Assembly (NCBI RefSeq): GCF_963924675.1
Contig: NC_089220.1
Location: 59,964,639 to 60,028,638 of the forward strand
Direction: 5' to 3'
DNA: 64,000 nt
Origin: Phocoena phocoena
Taxonomy: Eukaryota; Chordata; Mammalia; Artiodactyla; Phocoenidae
Both the position numbers and the translations under genes were made by a program. A model generated the notes under the pieces. It saw nothing but the letters and a program-made list of their open reading frames with translations. It ran no database searches and was not told where the DNA came from. Of this stretch, positions 44,079 through 55,650 are shown piece after piece (positions within the stretch are counted from its first letter, which is position 1; each line of letters starts with the position of its first letter).

Positions 44079-46287
44079 TTTAGTAAGAGAGGCTTTGGGA
44101 GGGATAGTGTCATTGGAGGCTGACCATCCCTGAAGGGCAGGCTGCTTTGGGGTCTGACTCCTTACTTCTTCTGGTTTCTTCTTTTCTTCTCCATGGGAGC
44201 AGGAGCTGGAGCTCTTGTGTTGCTGGTGTTGGCAGTGAGTGCATTATGACAGAAGGGGGCATAGGCACAATGTGTGGGGTTCATTTGTGAGTCAGAAATC
44301 ACTTGAAATGTAGAGGAATTTAAAGAAACACAGACATAACAACTAGCCATTTGTGGTGATGGTTATTCCCTGCTTAATTGTAAAAGTAAATAAGGCCTGT
44401 TTGCCAATGGGAGTATCACTTGCACACAAAGAATGAATGAAGGCCTTAAAAAGTGTCTTATAATCATGTTTGCACTATTGATTTGCTTAGTAAATTATTT
44501 TGTGGAGATGGTACAAACGTTAGTCCCAACCTGCCCAATTTATGAGTCTAGTTTAGTTCATTCTAAATTATCAACACTGTATTGTACACAAATGCAAATC
44601 ACATATTTGCTTTTATGTTTGCACTCAACTTTATTGTAGCTCATATAAATAGAATAAATTAAGAGAAAATATCTTGGGACAAATAATGATATGCTTAGAT
44701 ACACTGATGTGTGCCTAGCCTAAAGAGTCATTTTTGCTAACCTGAAATTTTTTAATCCTTCTCTATCTTTATGGGAAATGTATAGCTCTAGTTACTAATT
44801 AGAATGCTCATTTTAAGAAATGTCGAATTTTTCTATTTTAGATGTGTTCCATATAATCAGTGATTACATTCTTTTAAAAAGCAGACATAATCCTAATAAA
44901 TAAAAATGATCAGAGCATCCCTGGAACACTGCAGACTTCTTTCTGTCTCACTGTGGTGTACTGTGAACAGCTATAAACAGTTAGGGGCTGTCCCTGAAGT
45001 ACACATGGTGCTTTGGTTTCATATGGGGCAGTAGCTCCTTTCAACTGTAGAAGAGGAAATTCTGAAGCCCTTTCCTCTGTTTATACAGAACTTTTAATAC
45101 CTCTTTGCGAGGTGAAAAGTCCAAATGAGTTTCTAATGGCTTTATTATTATTATTACCTTTAAAATATATTATGGCAATTCTTTGCTCTCTATAGTAAGG
45201 TAATTTTTGTCATCTTCTTGCTTTTATTCTTTTATTTTATTGTCCTTGGTATTCCACTTGTTTTTTTGACACATGACAATATTTTTAGTTTGGTCCTGCT
45301 GTTACCACCGCTGAATTTAAAACTAAATTCTATGAATTAAGATTATTGTTCATGAAGTAGGTAATAAGTAGATGATAGATAGGGTTGGAGAGATAGATAA
45401 AGATACATGGGGTAGAGTCTCTTTTTTGATAGTTTAAGGCCTTTCTTTCACTTAATTAGGTAATATAGTCTCTATGGTAAGGGTTGCTCATTAGCTACTC
45501 TGTTCACTTTATTGATTAAATTTATTTACTTGGTAAGACAAAGATGATAAAATGCAGTACTACCTCATTGAATGTGCCTTATAAACTATGAGCTGTGCTG
45601 TATCATGTTGGTCAAGATCCATTAATCAATCTGGAAAATATTGATTAAGCCTCTGACTTCTCACTTTTAACAATCAACAATACAAGATAAGGCTTAGATA
45701 TGCAGAGAAGGTCTGGTGTTGGTGAGAGATTGTGAGACAGATGTCTTGTGTCATTTGAAGTCAGAATCATCAGAGAACCAGGGAGTGACATAGTAGACTA
45801 AAGACTGGCACTAGCTGGGGGAGAATTAGAAAATTTGATTTCTATAGATCTTTGGAAACAACATTTTAAATAGTTGTGAAAGAAAGTTGTGCTCTCTTTT
45901 ATAGCTGCATTATAAATGTAAGAATTCTTGAAAGGTCTTATAAAGCAATGAGACACTTGAGTACCTTAAAGAAAATTTCTTTTTGCGGAGAGATCTGTAG
46001 ATTCAGTTGACCTTAATAAGCAACTCTATAGAAACAAGTTGTAGGAATATTGGAGGTAAGGGAGTGACTCCTGTTGGATATTTGCTTAAGGCTTCTACCT
46101 TAGGTGGATGGGCAGATGTCTCTCATTCTTCCAGATGCTGAGGCTGTACTTGGTGGCAGGTGGATCAAAGCAAGGAGAATGCCCCAGGTTGCACTGAGGT
46201 AGATCGCCTTCAGAGGAGAAAGTCAGAGTAGCTTAATAACTATATTTATATTCCAGACAGGCCATTCCTAATCTTCAGAGATCCATA
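44079..46287. other. About 2.2 kb of apparently single-copy sequence
   Basis: No transposon terminus, tandem repeat or motif-bearing frame is seen. A short GATA-like stretch is at 45,370-45,405. It is likely intron or intergenic DNA. Confidence 0.45.
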
Positions 46288-46288
46288 C

Positions 46289-46474
46289 TAGTGGTTCCCA
46301 AAGCATGGTTGCTAGGTCAGCAGCACGAGCTTAATTTGGGAATTGTTAAACATTGCAGCTTCTTGGACCTCACCTCTTATCTACTGAATGCAAAACTCTG
46401 GGTGGACCCAGCGGTCTGTGTTTTAACAAGCCCTCCAGGTGATTTTGATCCACGCTAGAGTTTGAGAACCATGG
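46289..46474. mobile_element. MER20-like hAT MITE
   Basis: Terminal inverted repeats 'gtggttcccaaagcatgg' (left) and 'gctagagtttgagaacca' (right), with the internal 'ggacctcacctcttatctactgaatgcaaaactctggg' and 'tgtgttttaacaagccctccaggtgatttt'. Ends are slightly eroded and the TSD is unclear. Confidence 0.7.
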
Positions 46475-47194
46475 ATCTCTACTATTCTCTCTGCCTGATT
46501 AATTTTTTTCCTTTTCTTAGAAGCGTCCCACATATATAGCACCTAAGAAAATACCTAATGCATAAGAAGTATTTGATAAATAGTTGCCCTGTGGATGTTC
46601 AAAACTCTCATAGAGATTTTGAAGGAAAGGAGAATGTCTTAATCTTACTTTCTAGCACCTTTCCAGCCATGGTACTTCTGATTGCCTGTGCCCATCAGTA
46701 GAAGTACTTTGGTGTTTTATGTCATACAAAATTACAGGTGTTCCACAAGTAGTAGTAAAACATAGAACCTGCCCTCAGGGAGCCACAAGTGGATTATGGC
46801 AACCATACAAAAGCAAATACACTACAGTGTCCAGGTGATGTGTTTATGCTCATCATAGAGCATTCTTCCAAAATTTCTTAGGATGGGATCATAATAATTG
46901 TTTTATATCCTTTTCCTCATAAATAACTGTTTCTCTCTGATTACATGTTCCCCATTTTGGTTCAGAAAATACAATGATTATGGTCATAATGAAGCTAATG
47001 AAAGAAGGGAAATAGGTATGTAGAGAAATAAGGATTTTAATAGAATCAAATCCTTAAGCTCAAGACAAGACACTCAAACCATTCAGGTATTTTGGCTTGG
47101 GTGGAGAGAGGGCAGTAGATTTAGAGTTTGGAAGGCTATGGGATCCTTCCAATTTAATATAATTACTTAAGATAAAGTGAAGTGTGCTGGAATG
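46475..47194. other. Mostly unassigned; trace of a MIR/L2 end near 46,540
   Basis: 'agcacctaagaaaatacctaatgcataagaagtatttgataaatag' resembles the 3' tail shared by MIR and L2. The rest shows no recognisable feature. Confidence 0.35.
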
Positions 47195-47475
47195 GTAACA
47201 GAGTATGGGTTGCAGTCCCAACTCTACATGTATTTGCTGTATAAACTTCAAGTTGTTTAACTTCTCTGAGCCACCTATAAAATGAAAACATGAATATTCA
47301 GGTCAGATTCTGTGAGTTTTCCAATATTTCACTTTGTGACCCACAGAAACAGAAATTTCACATGATTCAAACCCACATCTACCTCAAAGAATTGTTCTGG
47401 GGATTTAGTGAAGCCAGTATACAGGATGCCTGATACATAGTGTGTGCTCAATAAATAGTAGATCTAGTCTCCTCG
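47195..47475 (+). repeat. MIR SINE (sense), with an extra internal segment
   Basis: The 5' part is 'ggaatggtaacagagtatgggttgcagtcc' and 'cttcaagttgtttaacttctctgagcc'. The 3' part is 'gatacatagtgtgtgctcaataaatag'. About 80 bp between them (47,300-47,380) does not fit MIR and may be an insertion. Confidence 0.52.
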
Positions 47476-49060
47476 TATGAAAGCAACTGGCACACAGTGT
47501 TCAATAGATGTGTTTGGCTAAAATAATCACAGGAGGCAATCATTTTCACTGTCTAAAAGTAGGCTCAGTCCTTGATATTCTCACTTTAACAGCTACTTCC
47601 ATGCCAAGTAACTGTCTCCATCCTGACTACTGAATAATTTTCCAGAATATTCATAGTGTAGAGGGGGCCTTGTTTTTCCTGGATCCTGTATTTACTACTT
47701 ATGTGGACGTAAAAATGTAATATCTTATATGCATGTTTTTATTATTTAAAGTATTCACAATTTAGTGTTGGTACTTGTCTTGAAATGAATTTTGAATTGC
47801 ATAGAACACTTTACCCCTATTGTGCTTTGGTTTGCGCAGGAAGAAAAACAACTTATGGCAGTCAGCCTTTCGTATATTAAAAAACATTATTCATGTTTTC
47901 GTTTAGGCTCTCCTGCATAACACAAAGCCTGAGCAGTGAGTGTAGAATGGCTTTAAACCCTCAGCAACAGCTTTGTTTCTGCTATGGAGCATCACTGCTA
48001 GACAGGGGCCTGTCACATCTATGTCAGTGCCATACATTCCACATTGATTGAAATTCAGTCCCCAAATACCACTTAATAGTAAAGAATAGTCAGTTTTCGA
48101 GGAGTAGGCAAGAATCAGTGATAATGATTTATAGAAAACAGTGTCAAAATCTATGACTAGCTGCATGTTTAGAAAAGAAGGCAGAAAGAGGACTGGGCAT
48201 GTTGCATGTTTTTATTCACTAAGAGATTAGTCCTTGTGGCATTATTATCCTTGGGTGTTGGCATTGAACAGGGCTGCTGGCAAAGCTTGTCTGCTCTTGA
48301 ATCTTTATTTTGGAGTCAGGGTTGTGTTAGGCTTTCCACAGCTCAGCAACAACATCCAGTTCCAGGTTGAAAACTCATGGAACGTCTTATGGTTGACAGA
48401 AAAAACCGTCTAAAGTGTGTCATGCCTGCCATTTGCTCAGGCAGTAGTTTGTTAATACCGGTTCTGTCTTCATTTCTTTTCTTTCTCAGCCAGCATTTAA
48501 AAACTTGTTGTTGAAAGAGGAAGATATGTAGCGTCCTCATGCCTATCTCTCTTCTGAACGATCTTTCTTCCCTAGATGGGAGTTGCAAAAAAAGTCTCAG
48601 TGGTTGGAAAACATGGCATTTTGGAATCTCAACTCTTTCTTTTTGAAAATGTTGGTTTGCTTCCAACCAGAAGTTAGAAGGTGTAGGTGTGGTGGAAAGA
48701 GCATAGAATCAGGTGGCCTCACTGATTCCTATTGATTCCACTGGTAAAATAAGGGGGTTTGGATTATATTATGAATGTATGAATAAATGTTTCATAAAGT
48801 CCTTGCTGACTCCAACAGCTCATATTACAATCTAACTCTATTTTAAAGGAAAGGGAAACATTGCTCTTCTCAGTAGCTTTCTTGCTGTGACTCTGGAGAC
48901 ATCACTGTTTCTTTTAGCAGCTAAGGATGCCCTTACTATAAAAACATTTACAACTTGACTCTAAGTAAGAAACAAATAGAAAGAAAGAGCATGAGATTTT
49001 ATGTTCCTTCTGAGTCCTCAGTACCTGACAGATAAAAATGTACCTATTAAACTTTTTGCT
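47476..49060. other. No gene or clear repeat recognised
   Basis: Contains a 107-codon minus-strand frame (48,343-48,666) without domain, splice context or codon-like pattern. A weak MIR-like word is at 48,690-48,760. Treated as non-coding. Confidence 0.42.
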
Positions 49061-49064
49061 GAAT

Positions 49065-49200
49065 AAGTCAGATGGGAAGTTAGAAAGTCTGGGTTATCTG
49101 TGTAACCTCAGCCAGGTCACTAGAGTCACCTGGGCTTGTGGTGGGGAGGCTGTCCCAGGTGACCACCAAGATCTTTCCTAGCTTTAAAATTCTATGAACT
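49065..49200 (+). repeat. MIR/MIR3-like fragment (sense)
   Basis: 'ggaagttagaaagtctgggtt', 'gtaacctcagccaggtcact' and the closing 'agatctttcctagctttaaaattctatga' fit a MIR3-type 3' region. Confidence 0.45.
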
Positions 49201-49639
49201 TGGATTCCAAAATGAATTGCTTTTTGAAAACTCTGTTTACAATTTTCATAGGCACTCACATTTTGAACATTTATGAAATGGAACACAGTTATGTTTTAGT
49301 ATGAAAGTTTAAAGTGGTTGTGATAAGAGCACTGTGTTAATTAGATTAACCAACTCTCACCTGGAATCTTACAGGATGGAAACACTGGTACTTTGTTTCC
49401 TTTTTGAGGAGCAGAGCTGATGCAGGGGAGGGAAAAGGAAGCTAGGGGGAAGAAGGGGTAAAATGTAGTGGTGTTGAGGATGGGGCAGTCAGAGCACTAA
49501 GAAGTGTGAAGACAGATGCCAGCAGGGTGGGAGGAGAGGTTGAAGAGAAGAGCAGGATAGCTCATGATGGTTTTGGCCAAGTTACAATCATGCAGAGGCC
49601 TGGTGCTGTGCACCACACGTGCACATGGCTGCTTACTCT
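49201..49639. other. No gene or clear repeat recognised
   Basis: Purine-rich non-coding sequence at 49,420-49,560. No features supported. Confidence 0.45.
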
Positions 49640-49895
49640 TCCTTGTGGGTTTGTGGTCACTAATTCTTAGCAGTCACGGTCTAGTTGTGTGTACTTTCTA
49701 GATTTGAGTCCTAGCAATTTTGGTGCATTCTTAACCTCATTGTGCTTCAATGTCTTCATCTTTAAATTGGGGATAATAATGGGGATTACGTGACAATACA
49801 TGCAAAATGCTTAGATCAGTGTGCCATGAATGTTAGCCCAGTATTAATAAACATCAAAACATTGGCTATGATTATTTTTATTATTACTACTACTA
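49640..49895 (+). repeat. MIR SINE (sense)
   Basis: 'ctagatttgagtcctagcaattttggtg', 'cattgtgcttcaatgtcttcatctttaaattggggataataatgg' and 'tgcaaaatgcttagatcagtgtgcc' are the MIR core and 3' half in order. Confidence 0.65.
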
Positions 49896-50186
49896 TCACT
49901 CATTCATCAGAAGAAATAGACCAGCTCATTGCTTAAATGGAAAGCAAGCAGAGTGCTGAAAAGATTGTTCCTGCTTTCACCACAGAAAACTCCCCAAACA
50001 ACTTTCCCCCTGAAAAAAAACTTTGCTTTCACGTGACTAATTCAGTTTATGGCAACCTCATTCTCTTAGGCAAAATATTGCCCTCTTACTGTGGTCTTCT
50101 TTCAAAATGGAAATATTCACTGAGAGCAGCATATTAAGTTCCTAAGATATGATTATGAAATAATATTTAGAATCTCTTATCTGTAT

Positions 50187-50189
<3 letters not shown>

Positions 50190-50229
<40 letters not shown>
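50190..50229. repeat. (GA)20 microsatellite
   Basis: Uninterrupted GA dinucleotides, 40 bp. Likely polymorphic in length. Confidence 0.97.
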
Positions 50230-50234
<5 letters not shown>

Positions 50235-51007
50235 TATGAGTGAATTGAGAGGTGAGAGTGAATTAAATCTATAAAGGGAAAAGGATTGTATCCTTAAAAG
50301 ACAAAGGGAAAGTGGAGGTGAGTAGGAAGACTAAAAGGAAAACAGGCATCACGAAGGGCAAGTGTCCCCTACTTCAGAATTCTGTTCAGCAAAATGGTTG
50401 AAAATAGTAGGCTACAATTTTGTGAAAATTTAGATACAAAAGATCATTTCTGGTTTCCACAGTGATAGCCTTGGGGTTTAGGATTTTTATATCTTAACTT
50501 GAATCTTCATCTATATTTGCAAGAAAAATCTGCAAACTCTCTTCCTTTGGATATTTTGTTGATAGCTCCAGTTTTCTGCCATTTTTGTATATTTAACAGA
50601 GACACAATGGGGCTTGCTCAGTACGGATCTGAGAGTAAAACAGGCTGTAAAAGATCAAAAAGAGGGAGACCAAAACATCACCCAGGGAACTCTTTAAGAA
50701 GAGCATATGATTATAGGATCCTACAGAGTTAGAGAACTCTTGAGGATGATTAGTTCTAGTCATAGGAATTACAGAAATATGGATATTGGCAAAGACAGAA
50801 GCCATGTAGAATATCTAAAAGGTGGTATCAGGATGGAAAGTCTTTACATGAGAAATGAACTTAAAATCTGATTATTTAAAGTCAGGGCATTCTGGAATTA
50901 TGTACGACCACGAGTAATTTAAAAGCTAGCCTTTGGTGAAGAGAAGGGTCATCAGTCTTTCCCCTCCTCTAGCATCACCTTTACATCCCAGAAAGCATGT
51001 GCTGCTC
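50230..51007. other. No gene or clear repeat recognised
   Basis: Non-coding; frames are at most 77 codons and lack motifs. Confidence 0.45.
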
Positions 51008-51290
51008 CTTTCGTAAGACCTGTTACGGTTCCCTCTCATACAGTACTAAGTCCATTTCCTCCACGAGACTTCCCTTCGTACTTCTAAACGGGGACATTCT
51101 TCTTACTTCCTATCTATCTGGACCTCTCCATGGACACTATAAATTTGCACCTGTTATTCTTGTATATTATTTATCTCCACATCTAGATTATAAAGTCTTT
51201 GAGAAAAAGAATTACATCTGTGTATCCCATACAGTGTATTGGTGATATGTGCATAATAAATACTCGAGAAATATTTGTGGTTGAGTAAAA
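51008..51290 (+). repeat. L2 LINE 3' end (sense)
   Basis: The middle shows 'gttattcttgtatattatttatctcc'. Then come 'ctagattataaagtctttgag', 'attacatctgtgtatcccatacagtg' and the end 'cataataaatactcgagaaatatttgtgg'. This is the L2 3' order, including the AATAAA-like end. Confidence 0.68.
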
Positions 51291-51729
51291 ATTCAGTTTT
51301 TATAGGGAAAAATTTAAGATTATCACTCCAATTTAAAAGAAATTTGTCTATCTGGAGTTGGTGATTTGAAAATAAAGAATGTCATCATATTGACTAAGCA
51401 ATTGCTAGTGATAAACCAAAGTTCAAGTATGGCAGTCAAAAATGTCATTTTAAAGCAAAGCCAGTAAGACAATATTTGAGTCCATTGCTTCATGCATCAT
51501 AATTATACTTGCATAGTGTATTTTGTTTTCTTTGAACTAAAAGAATTCTGCTGAGGTCAAAGTATTGGAATTTCCAATGTACTAGAATGAATTTTTTTTT
51601 TAACCAGTAGACATGGACAAGCTTATTTATTTTTAAGGGATATTTTATATTTTTTATTTTTTTAATTTTTTTGGGGGGGGGGGAAATGGCTACCTTTAAT
51701 AGGAAATGCATACTTTATTTTTTGACAGG
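51291..51729. other. Unassigned; contains T-rich sequence and an 11-G run
   Basis: A T-run at 51,591-51,601 and a T-rich block at 51,625-51,672 lead straight into a G-run at 51,673-51,683. Otherwise featureless. Confidence 0.5.
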
Positions 51730-51835
51730 TGTTTAATCATATTTATTCATTCAGTAAATATTTACATCAAGCACCTCTTATATGGGAGTTCAGCCACAAA
51801 CATGACCCATATGGTCCCTGTTTTTGACTGAGATG
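51730..51835 (-). repeat. L2 3' end fragment (antisense)
   Basis: 'tttattcattcagtaaatatttacatcaagcacctcttatatggg', followed by 'agccacaaacatgacccatatggtccctg', is the reverse complement of the L2 terminal region. Confidence 0.5.
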
Positions 51836-51919
51836 ATGCATTGTTCATCAAGCTTCTCTATGGCTAGAGTGAAATATCACTCAAATATCTCTGCCCAGTG
51901 TTAAGCCCACCAAAAATGT

Positions 51920-52495
51920 TTTCTTTTTATTGGAGTATAAAATTGCTTTACAATGTTGTGTTTGTTTCTGCTGTGCAGTGAAGTGAATCAGCTATATGTA
52001 CACCTATATTCTCTCCCTCTTTGACCTCCTTCTCACCCCACCCCAATCCTACCCATCTAGGTCATCACAGAGCACCGAGCTGAGCTCCCTGTTCTATACA
52101 GCAGGTTCCCACTAGCTATCTGGTTTACACATGGTAGTGTATTTATGTCAAATCTAATCTCCCAATTCATCCCACCCCCTTACCCCCTTGTGTCCACATG
52201 TCCGTTCTCTGTGTCTGCATCTCTATTCCTGCCCTACAAACAGGTTCATCAGTACCACTTTTCTATATTCCACATATATCCATTAATATATGATATTTGT
52301 TTTTCTCTTTCTGGCTTACTTCACTCTGTATGACAGACTCTAGGTCCATCCACATCTCTACAAATGACCCAATTTCGTCCCTTTCTATGACTAATATTCC
52401 ATTGTATATATGTACCACATTCTCTTTATCCATTCATCTGTTGTTGAACATTTGGATTGTTTCCATGTCCTGGCTATTGTAAATAGTGCTGCAAT
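51920..52495 (-). mobile_element. 5'-truncated L1 3' end (antisense), older than those at 28-43 kb
   Basis: 'tttattggagtataaaattgctttacaatgttgtg' begins it, and it ends at 'ctattgtaaatagtgctgcaat'. The 3'UTR differs from the younger copies ('cagcaggttcccactagctatctggtttacac'), so this is another L1 subfamily. No clean TSD. Confidence 0.85.
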
Positions 52496-53036
52496 TTATT
52501 TATAAAAATTCTCAGAATGCTAAACAAATGCTTTTAGATTTGACACATAGTCTATGCCTCTTTCTCTTAAAACTTTATTTCCTTTTCACAATCCAGTGAT
52601 GTTTTCTGAAAATTTATTGTAGGTTAGTGTCCAATATTTCCCTCAATGTCCTAGAACTTGAGGGCTGATTTTAAACAAATACAGTCACAGGGAAGTCATT
52701 TTGCAGCCAGGAGAAGGAGCACCACATTAGAGGGACTGAATGGTGTGCAGAGTCTGGGCCATTCTTCACAGATGGTGGCTGCCCAGGGCCCTGAAGTGGT
52801 TTCTCTTTGCTCCATTTCTAAATGAAACTTAGTCAAGCCCAAGAGTATCTGAGGTCTTTAGTGAAGAAGTCTTACCTCATGTGGGTAGACTTAACATATT
52901 GGCCTGGGACAAAGGGGAGAACGTAGGCCTCACCCATTCCCAGGAGCACAGCTGGGAGATCAGGTTTGGCTTTATACACATAAGTGCCCCCATGGGGTGG
53001 GGAAACATGGCCACTTTCTCTCCCTGACTGCACCAC
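52496..53036. other. No gene or clear repeat recognised
   Basis: Single-copy-looking sequence. No motif-bearing frame. Confidence 0.45.
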
Positions 53037-53129
53037 TTTTTTATAAAGGACTTATGAGACAGAAGTCCTTTTTTATAAAGGACTTATGAGACAGAAGTCC
53101 TTTTTTATAAAGGACTTATGAGACAGAAG
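53037..53129. repeat. Minisatellite: three exact 32-bp units (last one 29 bp)
   Basis: Units at 53,037-53,068, 53,069-53,100 and 53,101-53,129 are identical. Each starts with six T and 'ataaaggacttatgag'. Within a unit 'ggactt' and 'aagtcc' are inverted repeats separated by nine bases, so each unit can form a small hairpin. Confidence 0.97.
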
Positions 53130-53542
53130 ATTCTTGGGTAGCAACACCTGCAAGAGTAAAAATTTAGTAGGAGAGGGACACAGAATACGTGAATTTGTAG
53201 CAGTAGGTTTTCTTTTCTTTTCCTTTTTCTATTTTGATAGAGATTTTGCTTTGGACAATCTAGAACAAATTCTATGGTGATTTATATTTTTCAATGTATA
53301 AAACTTACTTCACATACCTTTGGACATCCTATAAATGTTTTCTACAGCATTATTTTCCTGTGATGACATCTCAATCAGATCCAGCCCTAAGTTCATTGTG
53401 AGCTTGAATTAATCACACCATTGATCCCTCTGCCCATATGTATTTATGCCATAGGTGTCCTTCCCCTATGAGAGCATCTATCTCAACTTTTCAGAACACC
53501 CAGATCAGGGTAGGGGAAATTCTTTGTCCTGAAGTCTCTTAG
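53130..53542. other. No gene or clear repeat recognised
   Basis: Non-coding, no recognisable element. Confidence 0.45.
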
Positions 53543-53754
53543 CCTCTAGAACTTCTTTTTTTTTTTTTCCAGTTTTATTGAGATATATAAATGACATATA
53601 ACATTGTATAACTTTAAGATGTACAGCTTAGTAATTTGATACATGCATATATTTGTGAAATGATTACCACTAGTGATTGCAGCATTATTCACAATAGCCA
53701 AGATATAGAAACAACCTAAGTGTCTGTCTAGGAATGAATGGATAAAGAAGATGT

Positions 53755-53793
<39 letters not shown>

Positions 53794-53809
53794 GTGTATA
53801 TATATACAC

Positions 53810-53853
<44 letters not shown>

Positions 53854-54023
53854 GAATATTACTCAGCCATAACGAAGAATGAAATCTTGCCATTTGTGAC
53901 AATATGGGTAGACCTAGAGGGCATTATGCTAAGTGAAATAAGTCAGACAGAGAAAGACAAATACTGTATGATCTCACTTATATGTGGAATCTAAAAGACC
54001 AAATTCAACCTCCAGCATTTCTT
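53543..54023 (-). mobile_element. L1 fragment with 5' inversion and diverged 15-bp TSD
   Basis: 53,558-53,670 is antisense L1 3' end ('ccagttttattgagatatataaatgacatataac'). At about 53,671 it switches to sense ORF2 C-terminus and 3'UTR ('gcagcattattcacaatagcc', 'actcagccataacgaag', 'gtcagacagagaaagac', 'cttatatgtggaatctaaaag'). The flanks 'cctctagaacttctt' (53,543) and 'cctccagcatttctt' (54,009) match at 12 of 15 positions. The structure matches twin priming. Confidence 0.78.
53755..53850. repeat. Compound (TG)n(TA)n(CA)n microsatellite, near-palindromic
   Basis: TG repeats, then TA repeats with a central 'tgtgtatatatatacaca', more TA, then CA repeats. It lies exactly where L1 has the short palindrome 'gtgtatatatacac' before 'aatggaatattactc', so the array grew from that L1 seed. 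TG pairs with CA and TA with itself, so the whole tract can fold on itself. Confidence 0.96.
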
Positions 54024-54584
54024 TAGTCTCTTAGGAACGCAAATTATTGCCCTTCACTCCTCTCTGCCCTCCCTGCCTCAGTCTCTCAGGGCAGATACCC
54101 ATACATCTGCCAGCATTCCTTGCTTCTACCTCCAAAGAGAGGAGAATGATGCCCTTTGTATATTTTTAAGCTATTGATTTGTACCTACTAGTTAGTATTT
54201 TTGTTGACATTCAAATCTTCTTTAAGTAATTTGAAAGAATGTATTTGAAACAGAAATATGCTGTTTGGAACTCTGTATATAATGTTAAATTTTGTTTAGA
54301 ATTCTTATTTATTTGTATGCTATGTTGTTGCATTTAAGAAATAAAAAATCAGGACAAATAAGGTAATATATGGGAAAGCACTTCAAACCATTTGGAAAAG
54401 CGAGACACCACATAAGTCCAAGGTATATTCATGAGAAGCTGGCAGCCCTCCATGAATGTAAATATTTCTTTCTGTAGAAATCTCCTATGATGCATTTAAA
54501 AGACAAAATTAAAAGACAAAATTGATTAAAATAGCCATATAAAATGTGACACTAATTAGTCTCATTAAATAAGTAAGTCTCCCA
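54024..54584. other. No gene or clear repeat recognised
   Basis: Non-coding. 'aaaagacaaaatt' is duplicated in tandem near 54,497-54,523. No other feature. Confidence 0.45.
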
Positions 54585-54715
54585 ATGAATAAACATTTAT
54601 TCAGTATTTGCTATGTGCCTGGGTACTGTTTTAGAACTAGGGATATTTAAAGAGTAATCATTCTCAAGAGCTCACTGTCTAGCCAGGGACGTCATGAGGA
54701 TAGAATTAACCATTT
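54585..54715 (-). repeat. L2 3' end fragment (antisense)
   Basis: 'gaataaacatttattcagtatttgctatgtgcctgggtactg', then 'caagagctcactgtctagcc', is the reverse L2 end. Confidence 0.52.
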
Positions 54716-55064
54716 TGGGGTAACAGCATAGGAATTCTAAAAAGACTCTTATTTATAAAACTTTGGGAATACTTTATATTGAGACCCGCTCTTTACAAAG
54801 CCAAGATGTTTAACTTGAGCAGAAGTGGTTTGATACCCAGATTTAGAGCCAGGTTGAATAAGAAGTCACCAGGTATTTCTCGCTTGTTCTTCCTGCTGAG
54901 CCTACATAGAACTGAAACCCCAAACAGCCCACTGGGATTAAATTTGTTAATTTAATGTCAAACTGGAAGGTAAAAGCCATCCTGCACTGCAGGTGAGGGC
55001 CTACAGCCTGTAAGTGAGCTGAAATTCAAATTTAACTGGATGTCCTATGTTTTATCTGGCAACT

Positions 55065-55650
55065 CTATTCCAATCCAATACATGACAGATGGTGGTAAGT
55101 ACTATGGAGAAAACGAAGCAGAAGAGGATGATGAGGAGTGCTAGGAAGGTGGGGAGAAGAGGATGCTATCTCCAGCAGAGTGGACAAGGAAGGCTCACTG
55201 AGGCAGTATTTGAGCAAAGACCTACAGGAAGTGAGTCAGTAAGCCCTGTCGCTATGTGGGGGAAGAGCATTCCAGGCAGAAGGAACAGCAAGTGCAAAGG
55301 ATGCTGAGGTAGGTGTGTGTCTGGTACTTTCAAAGAATACCAGTCAGCTGGGAAGCCTGGAGTGGAATGAGCAAGGGGAAGAATAGCAGCATATGAAGTT
55401 AGAGGAGTAATAGAAGCCAGATGGCGTAGAGCACTGTAGGCCATTACAAAAACCTTATTTTTAACTCAGACGCGAAGCCACAGGAGTATTTTGAAAAGAG
55501 TAGTGACATGATTTGAATTTATATTTAAAAAGTATCACTTTGTCTGTGTGTTAAGAACAGACTGAAGGAGGAATTTGGGAGACTCTAATTAAAGCCATTG
55601 CAGTAATCCAGTAAGTGGTGGTGGTGTGTTGGCAAGACGGTGGCAGTAGA
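55065..55650 (-). repeat. Ancient LINE-like repeat (L2-related), antisense
   Basis: 'gcagtatttgagcaaagacctacagg' and 'gagcattccaggcagaaggaacagcaagtgcaaagg' match the antisense L2 interior. The next 300 bp contain 'agtagtgacatgatttgaattt' and 'gaggaatttgggagactctaatt...gccattgcagtaatccag', phrases of a widespread ancient mammalian repeat. The exact family name is uncertain. The overlapping 92-codon minus-strand frame is not a gene. Confidence 0.48.

Noticed and set aside
48343..48666. 107-codon open frame on the minus strand
   Set aside because: No recognisable motif. The composition is not gene-like and there is no supporting context.
53037..53129. Direct repeats considered as a CRISPR array
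   Set aside because: Units are contiguous without spacers, and the genome is mammalian.
53755..53850. TA-rich palindrome as a replication origin or cruciform regulatory element
   Set aside because: Better explained as a microsatellite grown from an L1 palindrome. No independent origin evidence.
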